A model generated the notes under the pieces. That model made no database searches and had not been told where the DNA came from. It saw only the letters and a program-made list of their open reading frames with translations. DNA of 64,000 nucleotides from CAZGOM01 sp964527265. GTDB lineage: Bacteria > Planctomycetota > Phycisphaerae > Phycisphaerales > Phycisphaeraceae. Shown here piece by piece: positions 8,294-18,900 of the stretch. Position 1 is the stretch's first letter, and every line of letters starts with the position of its first letter. The stretch spans positions 38,675 to 102,674 of the forward strand of contig CAZGOM010000001.1 in assembly GCA_964527265.1 (NCBI GenBank). The letters run 5' to 3'. The position numbers and the translations under genes are program-made.

Positions 8294-10564
8294 CTAATCG
8301 TTGGCTGCGGTGATGGCGGCTTGGGTTTGGTTGGTGCGCAGGAGGCGTAGGCCATTGGCGACGACCAGAAGGCTGGCGCCGACATCGGCAATGACGGCCA
8401 TCCAGAGAGTGGCCATGCCCAGGAGGGCGAGGATGAAGAAGACGAGTTTGATGCCCAGGGCGACGGTGATGTTCTGGGTGAGGATGGCGGCGGTGCGGCG
8501 GCTGAGCCGGATGAATTCGGGGAGCTCACGCAGGTCGTCGCGCATGAAGGCGACATCGGCGGTTTCGATAGCGGTGTCGGTGCCTGCGGCGCCCATGGCG
8601 AATCCGATGCTGGCCTTGGCGAGGGCGGGGGCATCGTTGATGCCGTCCCCGACCATGCCGACGGATTGGGAGCCGTGGGCAGCGAGGAGGGTGTTGATGG
8701 CGGCGAGCTTGTCTTCGGGGAGGAGTGAGCCGCGGGCGTCGTCGATGCCGACGGTTTTGGCGATGGCGTCGGCGGTTTTTTGATTGTCACCGGTGAGCAT
8801 GACGGAGCGGACGCCGAGTTTGTGAAGGCTGCGGACGGCGTCGACGCTGGTGGCCCTGGGGGTGTCGGCGACGGCGAGGATGCCCAGGACGGCTTTGAAA
8901 GTGGTGACGACGATGGCGGTTTTGCCTTGGGACTCAAGGGCGGAGAGCTGGGCTTCGATTGCGGGGGAGCAGACACCGCGTTCGTGGGCAAGGCGATGGT
9001 TACCGACTTCGTAGGTTTCGGAGTTGACGATGCCGCGCACGCCGCGGCCGGTGATGGATTCAAAGGCGTCGACGGGGAGGAGGGATGCTTTGGTGGTGTC
9101 CCAGGCGGTGGTGACAGCGTGGGCGACGGGGTGGTCAGAGAGGGCGTCGAGGCTGGCGGCGATGTGGAGGAGCTGGTCGGGAGTGAGGACGCGGTCGGTG
9201 TTTTCGACTGGGATCAGATCGGTGAGTTTGGGCTTGCCTTCGGTGATGGTGCCGGTTTTATCGAGAGCGACGACTTTGAGGTGGCGACCGCCTTCGAGGT
9301 AAACACCGCCCTTGATGAGTATGCCGCGTTTGGCGGCAGCGGTGAGGCCGCTGACGACGGTGACGGGAGTGGAGATGACGAGGGCGCAGGGGCAGGCGAT
9401 CACCAGGAGCACCAGGGCTTTGTAAAGCCAGGGCTGGAAAGGCTGGGAGAAAGCCAACCATGGAATGACAGCGACCAGGACGGCGAGGACGACGACGATG
9501 GGGGTGTAGACGCGGGCGAAGGTGTCGACGAAGCGCTGGGTGGGGGCGCGCTGGCCTTGGGCTTCCTGCACGGTGCGGACGATGCGGGCGAGAGTGGTTT
9601 GGTCTTTGCCGCCGGTGGTTTTAAAGACCAGAAGACCGTTGCCGTTGATGGTGCCGGCGAAGACCTGATCGCCGACGGCTTTGTCGACGGGAACGCTTTC
9701 GCCGGTGATGGGGGCTTGATTGACGGAGGAGGCACCGGAGACAACGATGCCGTCCAGGGGGAGGCGTTCGCCGGGCTTAACGCGGACGATGGAGCCTGTG
9801 TCGACGGTGTCGGCGGAGACTTGCTTCCAATCGACTGCGCCGGTTGCATCCTGGGTGCGGATGCTGGCGGTTTCGGGGGCCATGGCCATTAAGCCGCGCA
9901 CGGCATTCCGGGCGCGCTCCAAGGAACGGGCCTCGATCATTTCCGCGACAGCAAAAAGAAAGACGACCATGGCGGCCTCAGGCCAGGAGCCGACGGCCGC
10001 AGCGCCGATGACGGCGATGGTCATGAGGAAATTGATATTCAGGGTGAGGGTTTTAAGGGCGATGAAGCCTTTTTTGAGCGTCGGCAGCCCGCCCATGAGG
10101 ATGGAGGCGACGGCGAGGGCAATGATGAAGGGAGAGGTTTCGCTCCACCCGGCGAAGTAAAGGCCTTCGGCGGTGAAGGCGAGGAGGCCGGAGAAGCTCA
10201 GCATCCAGGCGCGTTTGTGGGAGGCGGCATGGATGTTTAAGGGTTTGTCGGGGTGGTTGTGGCCGGCGTGACCGTGTTCGTCGTGGCTGTCATGGGGATG
10301 GTCGTGCTTATGGTTGTGGTTGCAGTTTGGGCCATGGACGTGGTTGGATTGGCCCTGGGAGGAAGGATCGGGGGCCATATCGATCTTTTTCAAAGCGGAG
10401 AGGATGGCAGCGTCATCGGTGTAGGTGTGAGTGACGATGAGCCGGCGGTTGAAGAGGTCGAATTCAAGTCCCTGGACTTCCTTGAGGGATTTGAATTGAT
10501 TACGAATAACGGCCTCTTCAGCGGGGCAGTCCATCGAGGGAATTGTGTAGGTGACTTTTGCCAT
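8294..10564 (-). CDS. Heavy-metal P1B-type ATPase (Zn/Cd/Pb exporter type)
   Basis: The 756-residue protein opens with a degenerate heavy-metal-associated domain whose metal motif is MDCPAEE, the form seen in Zn/Cd/Pb pumps rather than the copper GMTCxxC. A His/Asp-rich linker follows (HNHKHDHPHDSHDEHGHAGH, residues about 80-105). The catalytic core includes the TGES actuator motif, the CPC metal channel (VIACPCALVIS), the phosphorylation site DKTGTITEG, HP (SDHPVAHA) and GDGINDAPA. It should export divalent soft metals across the inner membrane at the cost of ATP. ATG 10564 begins the HMA domain. It is divergent from nnrE with a 55-bp gap and no visible MerR or ArsR regulator beside it. Confidence 0.93.
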   Translation of the reverse strand: MAKVTYTIPSMDCPAEEAVIRNQFKSLKEVQGLEFDLFNRRLIVTHTYTDDAAILSALKKIDMAPDPSSQGQSNHVHGPNCNHNHKHDHPHDSHDEHGHAGHNHPDKPLNIHAASHKRAWMLSFSGLLAFTAEGLYFAGWSETSPFIIALAVASILMGGLPTLKKGFIALKTLTLNINFLMTIAVIGAAAVGSWPEAAMVVFLFAVAEMIEARSLERARNAVRGLMAMAPETASIRTQDATGAVDWKQVSADTVDTGSIVRVKPGERLPLDGIVVSGASSVNQAPITGESVPVDKAVGDQVFAGTINGNGLLVFKTTGGKDQTTLARIVRTVQEAQGQRAPTQRFVDTFARVYTPIVVVLAVLVAVIPWLAFSQPFQPWLYKALVLLVIACPCALVISTPVTVVSGLTAAAKRGILIKGGVYLEGGRHLKVVALDKTGTITEGKPKLTDLIPVENTDRVLTPDQLLHIAASLDALSDHPVAHAVTTAWDTTKASLLPVDAFESITGRGVRGIVNSETYEVGNHRLAHERGVCSPAIEAQLSALESQGKTAIVVTTFKAVLGILAVADTPRATSVDAVRSLHKLGVRSVMLTGDNQKTADAIAKTVGIDDARGSLLPEDKLAAINTLLAAHGSQSVGMVGDGINDAPALAKASIGFAMGAAGTDTAIETADVAFMRDDLRELPEFIRLSRRTAAILTQNITVALGIKLVFFILALLGMATLWMAVIADVGASLLVVANGLRLLRTNQTQAAITAAND

Positions 10565-10619
10565 GGTGTAATGATTATCCCCTGCTGGAATACGATAGCG
10601 GATGAATAGGAGAAATAAG

Positions 10620-11324
10620 ATGGGAGATTTGTTTTTGACGGGTGAGCAGTCACGTGCGGTGGATAAGTATGCACTGGAGCGTTTGGGGGTGCCGGGAGTA
10701 GTGCTAATGGAGAATGCCGGGCGGGGTGCGGCGGAGCGGGTGATTGAGGTGGCGGCTGCAAGGGTGGAAAGTGCGCTTTTTGTCGTGTTGACGGGGTCAG
10801 GGAACAATGCAGGAGATGGATTTGTGGTGGCGCGGCATCTGGCGTGCCGGGGATTGGAGGCGGTGTTGGTGCGGGCGACGGCCGCGGAGCGGTTGACGGG
10901 GGATGCGCGGGTGATGAGTGAGATTTGCGTGAAGCTGAAGCTGCCGACGCGGATGGCGACAGAGGCGGGAGAGTGGCGGGATGAGTGGGTGGGGCGTGAG
11001 CGATCGTTGATCCTGATCGATGCCTTGATGGGCACCGGGGCGCAGGGGGCGGCAAGGCCGCATTTTGCCGATCTGATTCGCCAGTGCAATCGATTGCGCC
11101 GTGAGCGGGAGGCGTTTGTGGCGGCGCTGGATTTGCCCTCGGGGCTGGACGCGGACAGCGGCGAAGCGACGGACCCCACGGTGGAGGCGGATTTGACGCT
11201 GACGTTTTGCACGATGAAGCAGGGATTTGGAAGACCGAGGACCGAGCGCTACACCGGGCGGGTAGAAGTGGTTGGGATCGGATTGCCGCAAGAGGCGATT
11301 CATGCCAGTTTCAAGGGGGTGTAG
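10620..11324 (+). CDS. nnrE: NAD(P)H-hydrate epimerase (YjeF N-terminal domain only)
   Basis: The 234-residue protein matches YjeF_N: MENAGRGAAE near residue 30, the GSGNNAGDGFVVARHL nucleotide-binding loop, DALMGTG and ALDLPSGLDADSGE. The enzyme epimerises damaged NAD(P)HX so that the S form can be repaired by the dehydratase. Many bacteria fuse epimerase and dehydratase; here the protein ends after the N-terminal domain, so the dehydratase must be encoded elsewhere. ATG 10620 has AGGAG eight bases upstream and is preferred to the start at 10602. Confidence 0.9.
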   Translation: MGDLFLTGEQSRAVDKYALERLGVPGVVLMENAGRGAAERVIEVAAARVESALFVVLTGSGNNAGDGFVVARHLACRGLEAVLVRATAAERLTGDARVMSEICVKLKLPTRMATEAGEWRDEWVGRERSLILIDALMGTGAQGAARPHFADLIRQCNRLRREREAFVAALDLPSGLDADSGEATDPTVEADLTLTFCTMKQGFGRPRTERYTGRVEVVGIGLPQEAIHASFKGV

Positions 11325-11421
11325 TCCAATTTCGGGGAGTCATTTTCCGGAACCCAGTGGATGATGCAAGACATACTCACGAAGACGAGAGCATGGCACA
11401 AGAGCCTGGTGAAGAGGCTGG

Positions 11422-12348
11422 TCAGGCACTTTTTTCGTACCAGTCGAGCACGCGCAACGCGCGCAGGGTGATCCAGCGGCTGGGGTTGCCGATGCCCTCG
11501 TTCATGTCGAAATGAACCTTCCCGGGGTGGACATGCTCCAAAAGCCATTGGCCGGAGGTGGTGCGTTTTGCCTGGAGCCGTTGAACGGCTTCGGCCATGC
11601 GTTCTTCAGGTTGAACGCCGGCGTTGCGGAAGTAATCCAGCGCACGGAGGATGTCGTAGTGCCAGTAGGTGGGGAAGGAGAGCATCGTCCATTCAAGGTT
11701 GATGACGTTTCCCGTGGATGCTGTGCGGAGAAGACGGCGTTCCAGAAGGTATTCATGGCCGCGCAGGCGGGCCTGGGTAATGGCGGGTGTGGCGCCTTTG
11801 GCCTGCTCATAAGCCAAGAGGCCCTCGAGGGCGCAGATGGTGGAGTGAAAGGAAGAGCGTTTGCTGGGTGGAGCGTAGCAATTCCAGCCACCGTCCTGGA
11901 GCTGTTCAGCAAGGAACCTGTCGACCATTTTGTCTGAGGTGTAGCCGAAGTAAGCGCCGGCGGTGAGCGTGCGGCCGTTGATGCAGGCTTCGGTTTCGCC
12001 CTCAAAGAAGGGGGAATGGTCAAAGCCGGGGCCCCAGGTGACGTGTTGGCGGACGCGTTGGACGGCGGTCTGGGCAGGTTGAGAGTGAGGATCGATTCCG
12101 AGCTGCGACAGGAGCCACATTACGTCGAAGGTGGACGTCTTACCGGGGGACATCCATGTGGTGTTGTCCCATTGGCCGTCGAGGCTTTGCAGGGCAAGGA
12201 GCTTTGCGCCCCATCCTTCCACGCCGATGCGGGCGCGCTGGCGGGTCACCTCATCAGCGGGAGTGTGGAGCAGGTCGCGCATGACCTGCCAGAGGATGGA
12301 GGGGTCTGAATCGAGCAGCCAGTTGATGATGGAGGGTTGGATAGCCAT
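11422..12348 (-). CDS. Prenyltransferase/squalene-cyclase-like toroid protein
   Basis: The 308-residue protein is largely alpha-helical with repeated QxxDGxW/G-type segments (LALQSLDGQWDNTTW, LAEQLQDGGWNC, RTTSGQWLLEHV) typical of the alpha-alpha toroid shared by squalene cyclases, prenyltransferases and related folds. It lacks the DxDD motif of a true terpene cyclase and is half the usual length, so it is more likely a hypothetical toroid protein than an enzyme of triterpene synthesis. It starts five bases after the stop of the amylase gene and must be co-transcribed with it. The functional link to starch breakdown is unknown. Confidence 0.65.
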   Translation of the reverse strand: MAIQPSIINWLLDSDPSILWQVMRDLLHTPADEVTRQRARIGVEGWGAKLLALQSLDGQWDNTTWMSPGKTSTFDVMWLLSQLGIDPHSQPAQTAVQRVRQHVTWGPGFDHSPFFEGETEACINGRTLTAGAYFGYTSDKMVDRFLAEQLQDGGWNCYAPPSKRSSFHSTICALEGLLAYEQAKGATPAITQARLRGHEYLLERRLLRTASTGNVINLEWTMLSFPTYWHYDILRALDYFRNAGVQPEERMAEAVQRLQAKRTTSGQWLLEHVHPGKVHFDMNEGIGNPSRWITLRALRVLDWYEKSA

Positions 12349-12353
12349 GGCAT

Positions 12354-14174
12354 TTATTCTTCCCAGACGTCACGCCATTTGGCAACACCCCATTCAGAGA
12401 TAGGACGGCGGCGCACGACGCGATTTTCGCGATGAGGTGCGCCTTTTGGGTCAGGCGGGATGACGACAAGCTTATAAGCGATGGAATGGCCGGCACTCTG
12501 ATTGAAGACGAGTTCACCAAACCACGTGTTGTGGTTGACGTATTCAAGGCCGATGGCCTTGGCGATGTCCCAGTGGCCCAGTTCCGGGCAATCGCCGGTG
12601 ATGACGATCTTGTCGCCGGGCTGGGTGGTGATGCCGTTGACCTGAAGGCGGACAATGGCGCGGCCGTCGACTCGGGGACCGACGAAACTGAAGACCATCG
12701 CCTGAAAAGCGCCGACATGAAGCTGGCTGACGCGGCCGTCGCTTGATTGGATTTCCTGGCCGGTGAGAAGGCATTTATGGGGGCCTTCGGGGAGCTCTGT
12801 CTCAATCATTTCAATGATGCGCTCGGGGCCTTTGTTGAGAATGACCAGGCAGCGGGAGCCCTGATATTTACGCAGAAAGACATAAAGATCACGCTCGACC
12901 ACTTTGGGCCAGAGGCCGCCCCACTGGATGGCGGGGTTGTTGCGGCGTTCAGGGGTGAGGGCCTGGATGATTCTGTATGCAGGAGTGGCCTGGTCCCACT
13001 TTTCCATCATGGGGCGGTTGTAGGGATCGTCGCCTCCATTGGTGTCGTTGTGAAGGTATTGCTCAGAACCGTAGTAAATGCAGGGGATGCCGCGCGCCGT
13101 CATGATGAGACAGGTGGCCAGGTCAAGCATCTGGCTGTTGGCGCCCAGCGACTGGAAGCGCGGCATGTCATGGTTCTCATAAAACGTGACCAGTTCGGTG
13201 GCGTTGTTGTAGTTTCCGTCCTGGTCGAAGATGTCCTGGATCATCTGGAAACCGGTCTCGGCATTCTGGGCGATGCTGCTGCGGATGGCCTGGCAAAGGC
13301 CGAAATCAAAGACGCTCATGCCGGCATGGTTGACGAAGCTGACGGAGGCGGGGTTGGAAGGGTGGTTGTGAATCCACTCGCCGATGATGAAGACATTGGG
13401 CTTGTGCGTGGCCATCTCGGCAGTGAATTCCTGCCAGAACCAGAGGGGCATGTGTTTGACGGTATCGACACGAAGGGCGTCCACTCCCTTATCAAGCCAC
13501 ATGCGGATGGCGTCGACGATGTAGCGCCGGTAGTGGAGGTTGTTTTCGTTGAAGGTGGCCAGGCCGCAGAGCTCGCAGTTCTGGACCTGCCATTCGTCGT
13601 TCCAGTCTTTGACGTCGCCGTAGTGGTGGTACCAGTTGTTGAGGTCGTTATCGAAGTCTGCGATGAGCTTGCCGTCGTCGTAGAGTTTGCCCTTACCCGT
13701 GGTGGTGGCCGGGGAACTGTGGTTGCAGACGATGTCAAGGATGAACTTCATTTTTCGGGCGTGAAGCTCGTAGATGAGCTGGTCAAGGACGGTGTCCTGG
13801 GCGAAGAGGCGGACTTCCTTGGGGTCGTTGACCCAGCGGCGGTTGACGCGCTTGAAGTCCTGCGTCCAATAGCCGTGCAGGGGGACGGAACCGTTGAGGG
13901 TTGTGGCTTCGACCTGTTCAAAGAGGGGAGTGAGCCAGAGGGCGGTGACGCCCATGGAGGCAAGATAATCCAGCTTGTGGATGATGCCCTGGAGGTCGCC
14001 ACCCCAGTATTTGTTCCAGTTGGTGTGGGTGGGGTCATCCAATTCGTTGGCGGGGAGGGGTTCCTTTTTGCCGGAATTGAAGCGGTCTGTGACGGCGAAA
14101 TAGATGGTTTCGCCACGGAATTCCTCGTCAGAGAGGTGTAAGTGGGATGCGGTTTTACGGGAGTTATCTGGCAT
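12354..14174 (-). CDS. Alpha-amylase family GH13 with C-terminal CBM20
   Basis: The 606-residue protein has the four GH13 conserved regions in order: DIVCNH, the nucleophile block DALRVDTVKH, the acid/base block IIGEW, and ENHD. The first part (FAVTDRFNSG, YWGGDLQGI) resembles cyclomaltodextrin glucanotransferases and maltogenic amylases. The last 100 residues (VRLQVNGITTQPGDKIVITG, then ELGHWDIAKAI) form a starch-binding CBM20. No signal peptide is visible, so the enzyme is probably cytoplasmic and acts on storage glucan or imported maltodextrin. ATG 14174 is chosen over the TTG at 14207. It is divergent from the PQQ propeller gene and co-transcribed with the toroid gene. Confidence 0.9.
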   Translation of the reverse strand: MPDNSRKTASHLHLSDEEFRGETIYFAVTDRFNSGKKEPLPANELDDPTHTNWNKYWGGDLQGIIHKLDYLASMGVTALWLTPLFEQVEATTLNGSVPLHGYWTQDFKRVNRRWVNDPKEVRLFAQDTVLDQLIYELHARKMKFILDIVCNHSSPATTTGKGKLYDDGKLIADFDNDLNNWYHHYGDVKDWNDEWQVQNCELCGLATFNENNLHYRRYIVDAIRMWLDKGVDALRVDTVKHMPLWFWQEFTAEMATHKPNVFIIGEWIHNHPSNPASVSFVNHAGMSVFDFGLCQAIRSSIAQNAETGFQMIQDIFDQDGNYNNATELVTFYENHDMPRFQSLGANSQMLDLATCLIMTARGIPCIYYGSEQYLHNDTNGGDDPYNRPMMEKWDQATPAYRIIQALTPERRNNPAIQWGGLWPKVVERDLYVFLRKYQGSRCLVILNKGPERIIEMIETELPEGPHKCLLTGQEIQSSDGRVSQLHVGAFQAMVFSFVGPRVDGRAIVRLQVNGITTQPGDKIVITGDCPELGHWDIAKAIGLEYVNHNTWFGELVFNQSAGHSIAYKLVVIPPDPKGAPHRENRVVRRRPISEWGVAKWRDVWEE

Positions 14175-14373
14175 GCGGCAGATAATCCGGGATGCCGGGG
14201 TCAGCAACCATCAGAGACGGCCTGAGTGGTTCCTCAGGAAGGCATGGAATGTTTTTACAAACAGAAATGAAGGGGTTATCCACAGAAGAAGATTTCGCAC
14301 AGAAATTTGTGTCGTTTCCTAATGTTCGGACGTCTGTATCTTTAACAGTGATTCCCAAGGGGCATTTAGCTTT

Positions 14374-15945
14374 ATGAACACCTTCGCGGTTGTGCCCATT
14401 TTCGTTAATACCGGTGCGGCGGTGCTTCCGCTGGTGGTCGCGTTTCTCAGCGGCATTGCGGCGGCGGCGATGCGTCCCGGCGATGTGATGAGGGCATGCC
14501 GACGGCACCCGCTGCGGAGCATGGGGGTGGTGCTGGGAATGGGGGTTGTCTTGGCGGTGCTGGTTTGGGGGGTGCATTTTTTAATGAGCGAACGTGAGAC
14601 AAGTAAGACAGCGGCAGGGCCGACGCGGTACGACTGGGCGCGGGTGGCGCTACGGATCATTGCGCTGGAGCAGGCAGGGAGCCTGCCGACGGCGATGGCG
14701 GCGGAGCCGTCGGGGTTGAAGGCGCTGATTCAAGGCCGGGATGCGAGTCGGAGCTCGTATGACGGTGGACCTTCGCCGCTTGGGTTGAAAATGCTGTGGA
14801 CGTACGATCCGCAAGAGACGATGTTTTTTTCCCAGCCGCTTGCCGCGGGAAATCGGGTTTTTGTCGCCGGGAATCAATCTGAGCCGGGCAGCTATGGGGG
14901 CATGCTGGCGTGCCTGGATGCCAGGACAGGCAAGCCGATCTGGGAGGTGACGCATATTGACGGTGAAGTGGGCAAGCCTTATTTCAGCTCGCCCGCGCTG
15001 ACGGCGGACGGCAAATGGCTGATCATCGGCCAGGGTCTACATGAGGACCGGGGGAGCTCACTGTTGTGCTTCGACGCGGCCACGGGAAAGCTGCGCTGGA
15101 GGGTGAAGACGCTGCTGCATGTGGAATCGTCACCGGTGATTTTCGGCGATCTGGTGGCGGTGGGGGTGGGTGCGATCGAAGGCCAGGACGGCAAGCCGAT
15201 GGGGGACCCCGGATATGTCATGGCGGTCAACATCACAAGCGGAAAATTGGTTTGGAAGCAGACGGTGGGCGACCCGGAGAGCTCCCCGGCGGCGGATGAA
15301 AAGGGGGTTGTGTATGTGGGGAGCGGGGTCAACGGGAACGCGGTGGTGGCGATGCGCAGCGAGACTGACGATGTGCTGAAAGCCAGGAAGCTGGAGCGGG
15401 TGATCTGGAAGACGCCCACGGCTTATCCGATGACCAGCCCGATCACGCTTGTGGGAGATTTGGTGATTTCGGGTGGGGGTAACGGGGATATGGTGAATTC
15501 ACATGCGAACCCCACGGGGGTGGTGATGGCGCTGGATCGGAAAACGGGGGCGATCAAATGGAAAGTCGAATTGGCGGACTCGGTGCTGGGGAACATTGCT
15601 GCGCGGGAAGGTGTGCTGGTGTGCTCATGCCGCACGGGAGAGGTGGTGGCGCTGAACCAGGCGGATGGGAGTGTGCTGTGGAAGACATGGGTAAATGCGG
15701 GCGCACCGGTGCTGGCGGGGAGCGTGTTTACCGGAACATATGTGTATGCGATGAGCAACGACGGGTGCCTGGTGGTGATCGACGCCAAGACGGGGAAGAA
15801 AATTGAAAAATTGTTCATGAATGCGCCCGGCAAACCTGGGACGGCGCTGAGTTTTGCCGGAGGGTGGCTTTCGGAAGGTCGGCTTATCGTGGCGAGCGAG
15901 ACGGGAGGCGTTAAGTGCCTCATCGGGAGCCAGAAACAGCCATGA
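14374..15945 (+). CDS. PQQ-like beta-propeller membrane protein
   Basis: The 523-residue protein has two N-terminal hydrophobic helices (residues about 6-30 and 50-70) and then a propeller of tryptophan-docking repeats: CLDARTGKPIWEV, CFDAATGKLRWRV, AVNITSGKLVWKQ, ALDRKTGAIKWKV, ALNQADGSVLWKT and VIDAKTGKKIEK. Such repeats are shared by quinoprotein dehydrogenases and BamB-like proteins; no PQQ-coordinating residues are evident, so a binding or scaffold role outside the membrane is more likely than catalysis. Its stop codon overlaps the start of the next gene in ATGA, showing translational coupling with the phosphotransferase. Confidence 0.8.
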   Translation: MNTFAVVPIFVNTGAAVLPLVVAFLSGIAAAAMRPGDVMRACRRHPLRSMGVVLGMGVVLAVLVWGVHFLMSERETSKTAAGPTRYDWARVALRIIALEQAGSLPTAMAAEPSGLKALIQGRDASRSSYDGGPSPLGLKMLWTYDPQETMFFSQPLAAGNRVFVAGNQSEPGSYGGMLACLDARTGKPIWEVTHIDGEVGKPYFSSPALTADGKWLIIGQGLHEDRGSSLLCFDAATGKLRWRVKTLLHVESSPVIFGDLVAVGVGAIEGQDGKPMGDPGYVMAVNITSGKLVWKQTVGDPESSPAADEKGVVYVGSGVNGNAVVAMRSETDDVLKARKLERVIWKTPTAYPMTSPITLVGDLVISGGGNGDMVNSHANPTGVVMALDRKTGAIKWKVELADSVLGNIAAREGVLVCSCRTGEVVALNQADGSVLWKTWVNAGAPVLAGSVFTGTYVYAMSNDGCLVVIDAKTGKKIEKLFMNAPGKPGTALSFAGGWLSEGRLIVASETGGVKCLIGSQKQP

Positions 15946-18900
15946 TGCGGCCCAGTGCTTACATTCTGCCGCTTGCCGAGTGTCATGATTTGACGCTTGT
16001 GGGGGGAAAAGCAGCGAACCTTGGGCGGATGATCCGTGGCGGTTTTCGTGTGCCTGACGGGTTTGCGATTACCACCGAGGCTTTTGCGGCATGGCGTCAG
16101 GGGGAAGAGAGCGCGGGGATGCCTCTGGTGATGTCACGGGAGATATGTGATGCGTATGAGCGGCTGGGGGGAGGCCGGGTGGCGGTGCGATCTTCCGGGA
16201 CGGCTGAAGACATGGGCAGCGCCTCAATGGCGGGGCAGTATGAGAGTTATCTGGATGTGAACGGGGAAGAAGAGTTGGTGGAGGCGGTGCAGAAATGCTG
16301 GGCCAGCGCGGCGTCGGTGCGGAGCCGTGCTTATCTGGAAGAAAAAGGGATTAACAGCGCCTCCGCAATGATGGCTGTGGTGGTGCAACGACTGGTGAGA
16401 GCAGAGGTGTCGGGCGTGTTGTTTACCGCCAACCCGATTGGCGACAGGCAACAGGAGATGCTGCTGGAGGCAAGCTGGGGTCTGGGAGAGGTAGTGGTTT
16501 CCGGTGATGTGCAACCGGATGTGGTAAGGATTGACAGTGAGACGGGCCGTGTGATTGAAACGGTAATCGGGGATAAGCGATTGCAGCATGTGGCAGGGAG
16601 CAAAGAGCCCATTCACGTGGAAGAAAGACGACGGCATGAAGCATGCCTCAAAAGCGGAGACGTGGATGGGCTGTGGCAGTTGGGCAGGCGCGTGGCGGAG
16701 CATTTCGGAGGAGCGCAGGATATCGAATGGGCGATCGAGAGCGGAGAAATATACCTGCTTCAGACGCGGCCGATTACAACCAGTAGGGATGCCCGGGCGC
16801 GGGATACGGTGTTGAACAAAGTGCGGGGTGAACTGCGCCAAGCCACTGCGATGGGAGAGGGGCCGTGGGTGGTACACAACCTTGCGGAGACGCTGCCGCA
16901 CCCCAGGCCGCTGACGTGGAGCGTGATCGAAGCATTCATGGCGGGCGGCGGGGGGTATGGCGCGATGTACCGGAAGGCGGGTTTTGAGCCATCGGAGAGA
17001 ATGAAGAAAGAGGGTTTTCTGAGGCTGGTCGCGGGGCGGATCTATATGGACTTCCGACGTGCGCCGGAGATGTTTTTTGCCGATTTTCCCTATGAATACG
17101 ATGTGGGTCTGCTGAAGCGGAATCCGGGGGCTTCGCAGGCGGCCCCGACGGTGGCCAGCGGGGGGGTGATTCGGCGAATTAAAGCGGGCTGGAAGGTGCG
17201 TGCGGCGGGGAGGAGGCTCAAGGAGCTTTCCAGGGGCATGGACGAAGTGCTGCGAAGTGAGCTGTATCCCAAGGTGAAACAGTATGTGAGAGAGGAGAAA
17301 AAGCGCGATTTAATGTCGATGCGGAGCGAAAAACTGATTGATTTATGGCAGGAGCGCAAGCGGCGGGTGCTGGATGAGTTTGCGCCTGACACGCTGATCG
17401 GAAGCCTGATCTACGGCATGGCGCTTGAAGAGCTTGAGAAATTCATCCGGGAACTGGATTGGGAGGCGGATGGCGCGGCGATGGCGCTGAGGCAGTCAAG
17501 CGCCGGAGAGGCCAGCAGCACGCTTATCGCCGATGCCCATCTTCATGAAGTGGGGAGCGGGAAGCGGTCGGTGGAAACCTGGATTGCAGAGCATGGTCAC
17601 CGGGCGCCGATGGAGTTTGATTTATCAGCCCCCCGGTGGCGTGAGAAGCCGGAAGCACTGCACGAAATGGCCCGGCAACTGGGACAAGGCGCAAGCCCGA
17701 TGGGGAGGCATGAGGCCAGCCGGCGTGCCGCAGGCGCGGAATTGGATGCTTTTGCGGTGAAATTGAGGGTTGCGGATCGTGAAGAACTGCGAAGGCGGGT
17801 GAAGACGGCGCAGAAGTACGCGGCATACCGGGAGAATGGAAAAGACTGTTTCATGCTGGGGTATGACTTGCTGCGCGATGTGGCTGTCGAGGTGGGAAGG
17901 CGGCTGGAGATTGAGGGGGGTGTCTTTTACCTTTCTGAAGGGGAGATGCTGGATGCGCTGAAAACGGGGTCTGCGCCAGTGGGGCTCATCAAGGAACGCA
18001 ACGCGCTTCATGAGGCGCATAGCCGTGTGGCGCTGCCGGCGTTTATTGATGGGGGGATGCTGGAAAGGCTGGGGGAGCCCGCCTGGGAGGGAGGAGAAGC
18101 ATCCGGGGGGCACCATGTCTCCGTGATTTCAACGGGGGTGGCCAGCGGGCCGGCGCGTGTATTGGCATCGCCGGATGGCGGGGCGGGATTGGGGCATGGT
18201 TACATCCTGGTGTGCCAGAGCACGGACCCTTCATGGACGCCTTTGTTTATCAATGCCGCGGGCTTGATCATTGAGCGGGGCGGGGCGCTGTCTCATGGCG
18301 CCGTTGTGGCGCGGGAGCTGGGATTGCCGGCGGTGGTGATGCCGGATGCGACACGGATCATCAAAGATGGGGCGTGTGTGCGGGTGGATGCGATCCATGG
18401 GACGGTGAGCCTTTGCGGGGAGGGGGAGGAAGCGACGCCGCTTGCGCAGCGTGATGAGGGCGGGGTTATTCCCAAGGATTTGATGCCGCCAGTGAGGAGC
18501 CGGACTGAAAAGCGGGCGGCGAAAGCGGCCATCATCGGCGTTGTGGTGTGGGCCGTGTTCCTGTGGGTGTTTTTTTGGCTTCCTGCTGCATGGCTGAGGT
18601 GGCCGATCATTGCAGGCATGGATTATTTCCTGTGGCCGATCGTCAGGAGCGTGGGGAAGCCTGCGACGGTGGTGGTCATTGCGGCGGCGGTTGCGCTGAG
18701 CACGCTTGTCGTTCAAAAGCTGGTCACGGACAACCGCAGGCTTTGGGAAGCGAAGCGGCGGGGGCAGGCGCTTGGCCGAAAGGCGGAAGCACTTGACGCG
18801 CAAGCGCCGGAGCGGCGTGTGCTGCTTGAAGCGGCGACGGCTGCGCAATTGCGCATCGCAGGGGCCGGACTGGCACCGGTGGGCATTCTGCTGGGGCTTC

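Noticed and set aside
8780..9892. 370-codon plus-strand frame opposite the P1B ATPase
   Set aside because: Antisense of DKTGT/CPC-containing coding sequence; Gly/Asp-rich shadow of high-GC third positions.
12747..14141. 464-codon plus-strand frame opposite the amylase gene
   Set aside because: It is the antisense shadow of a gene with clear GH13 motifs; its composition is Val/Asp/Gly-rich with no domain.
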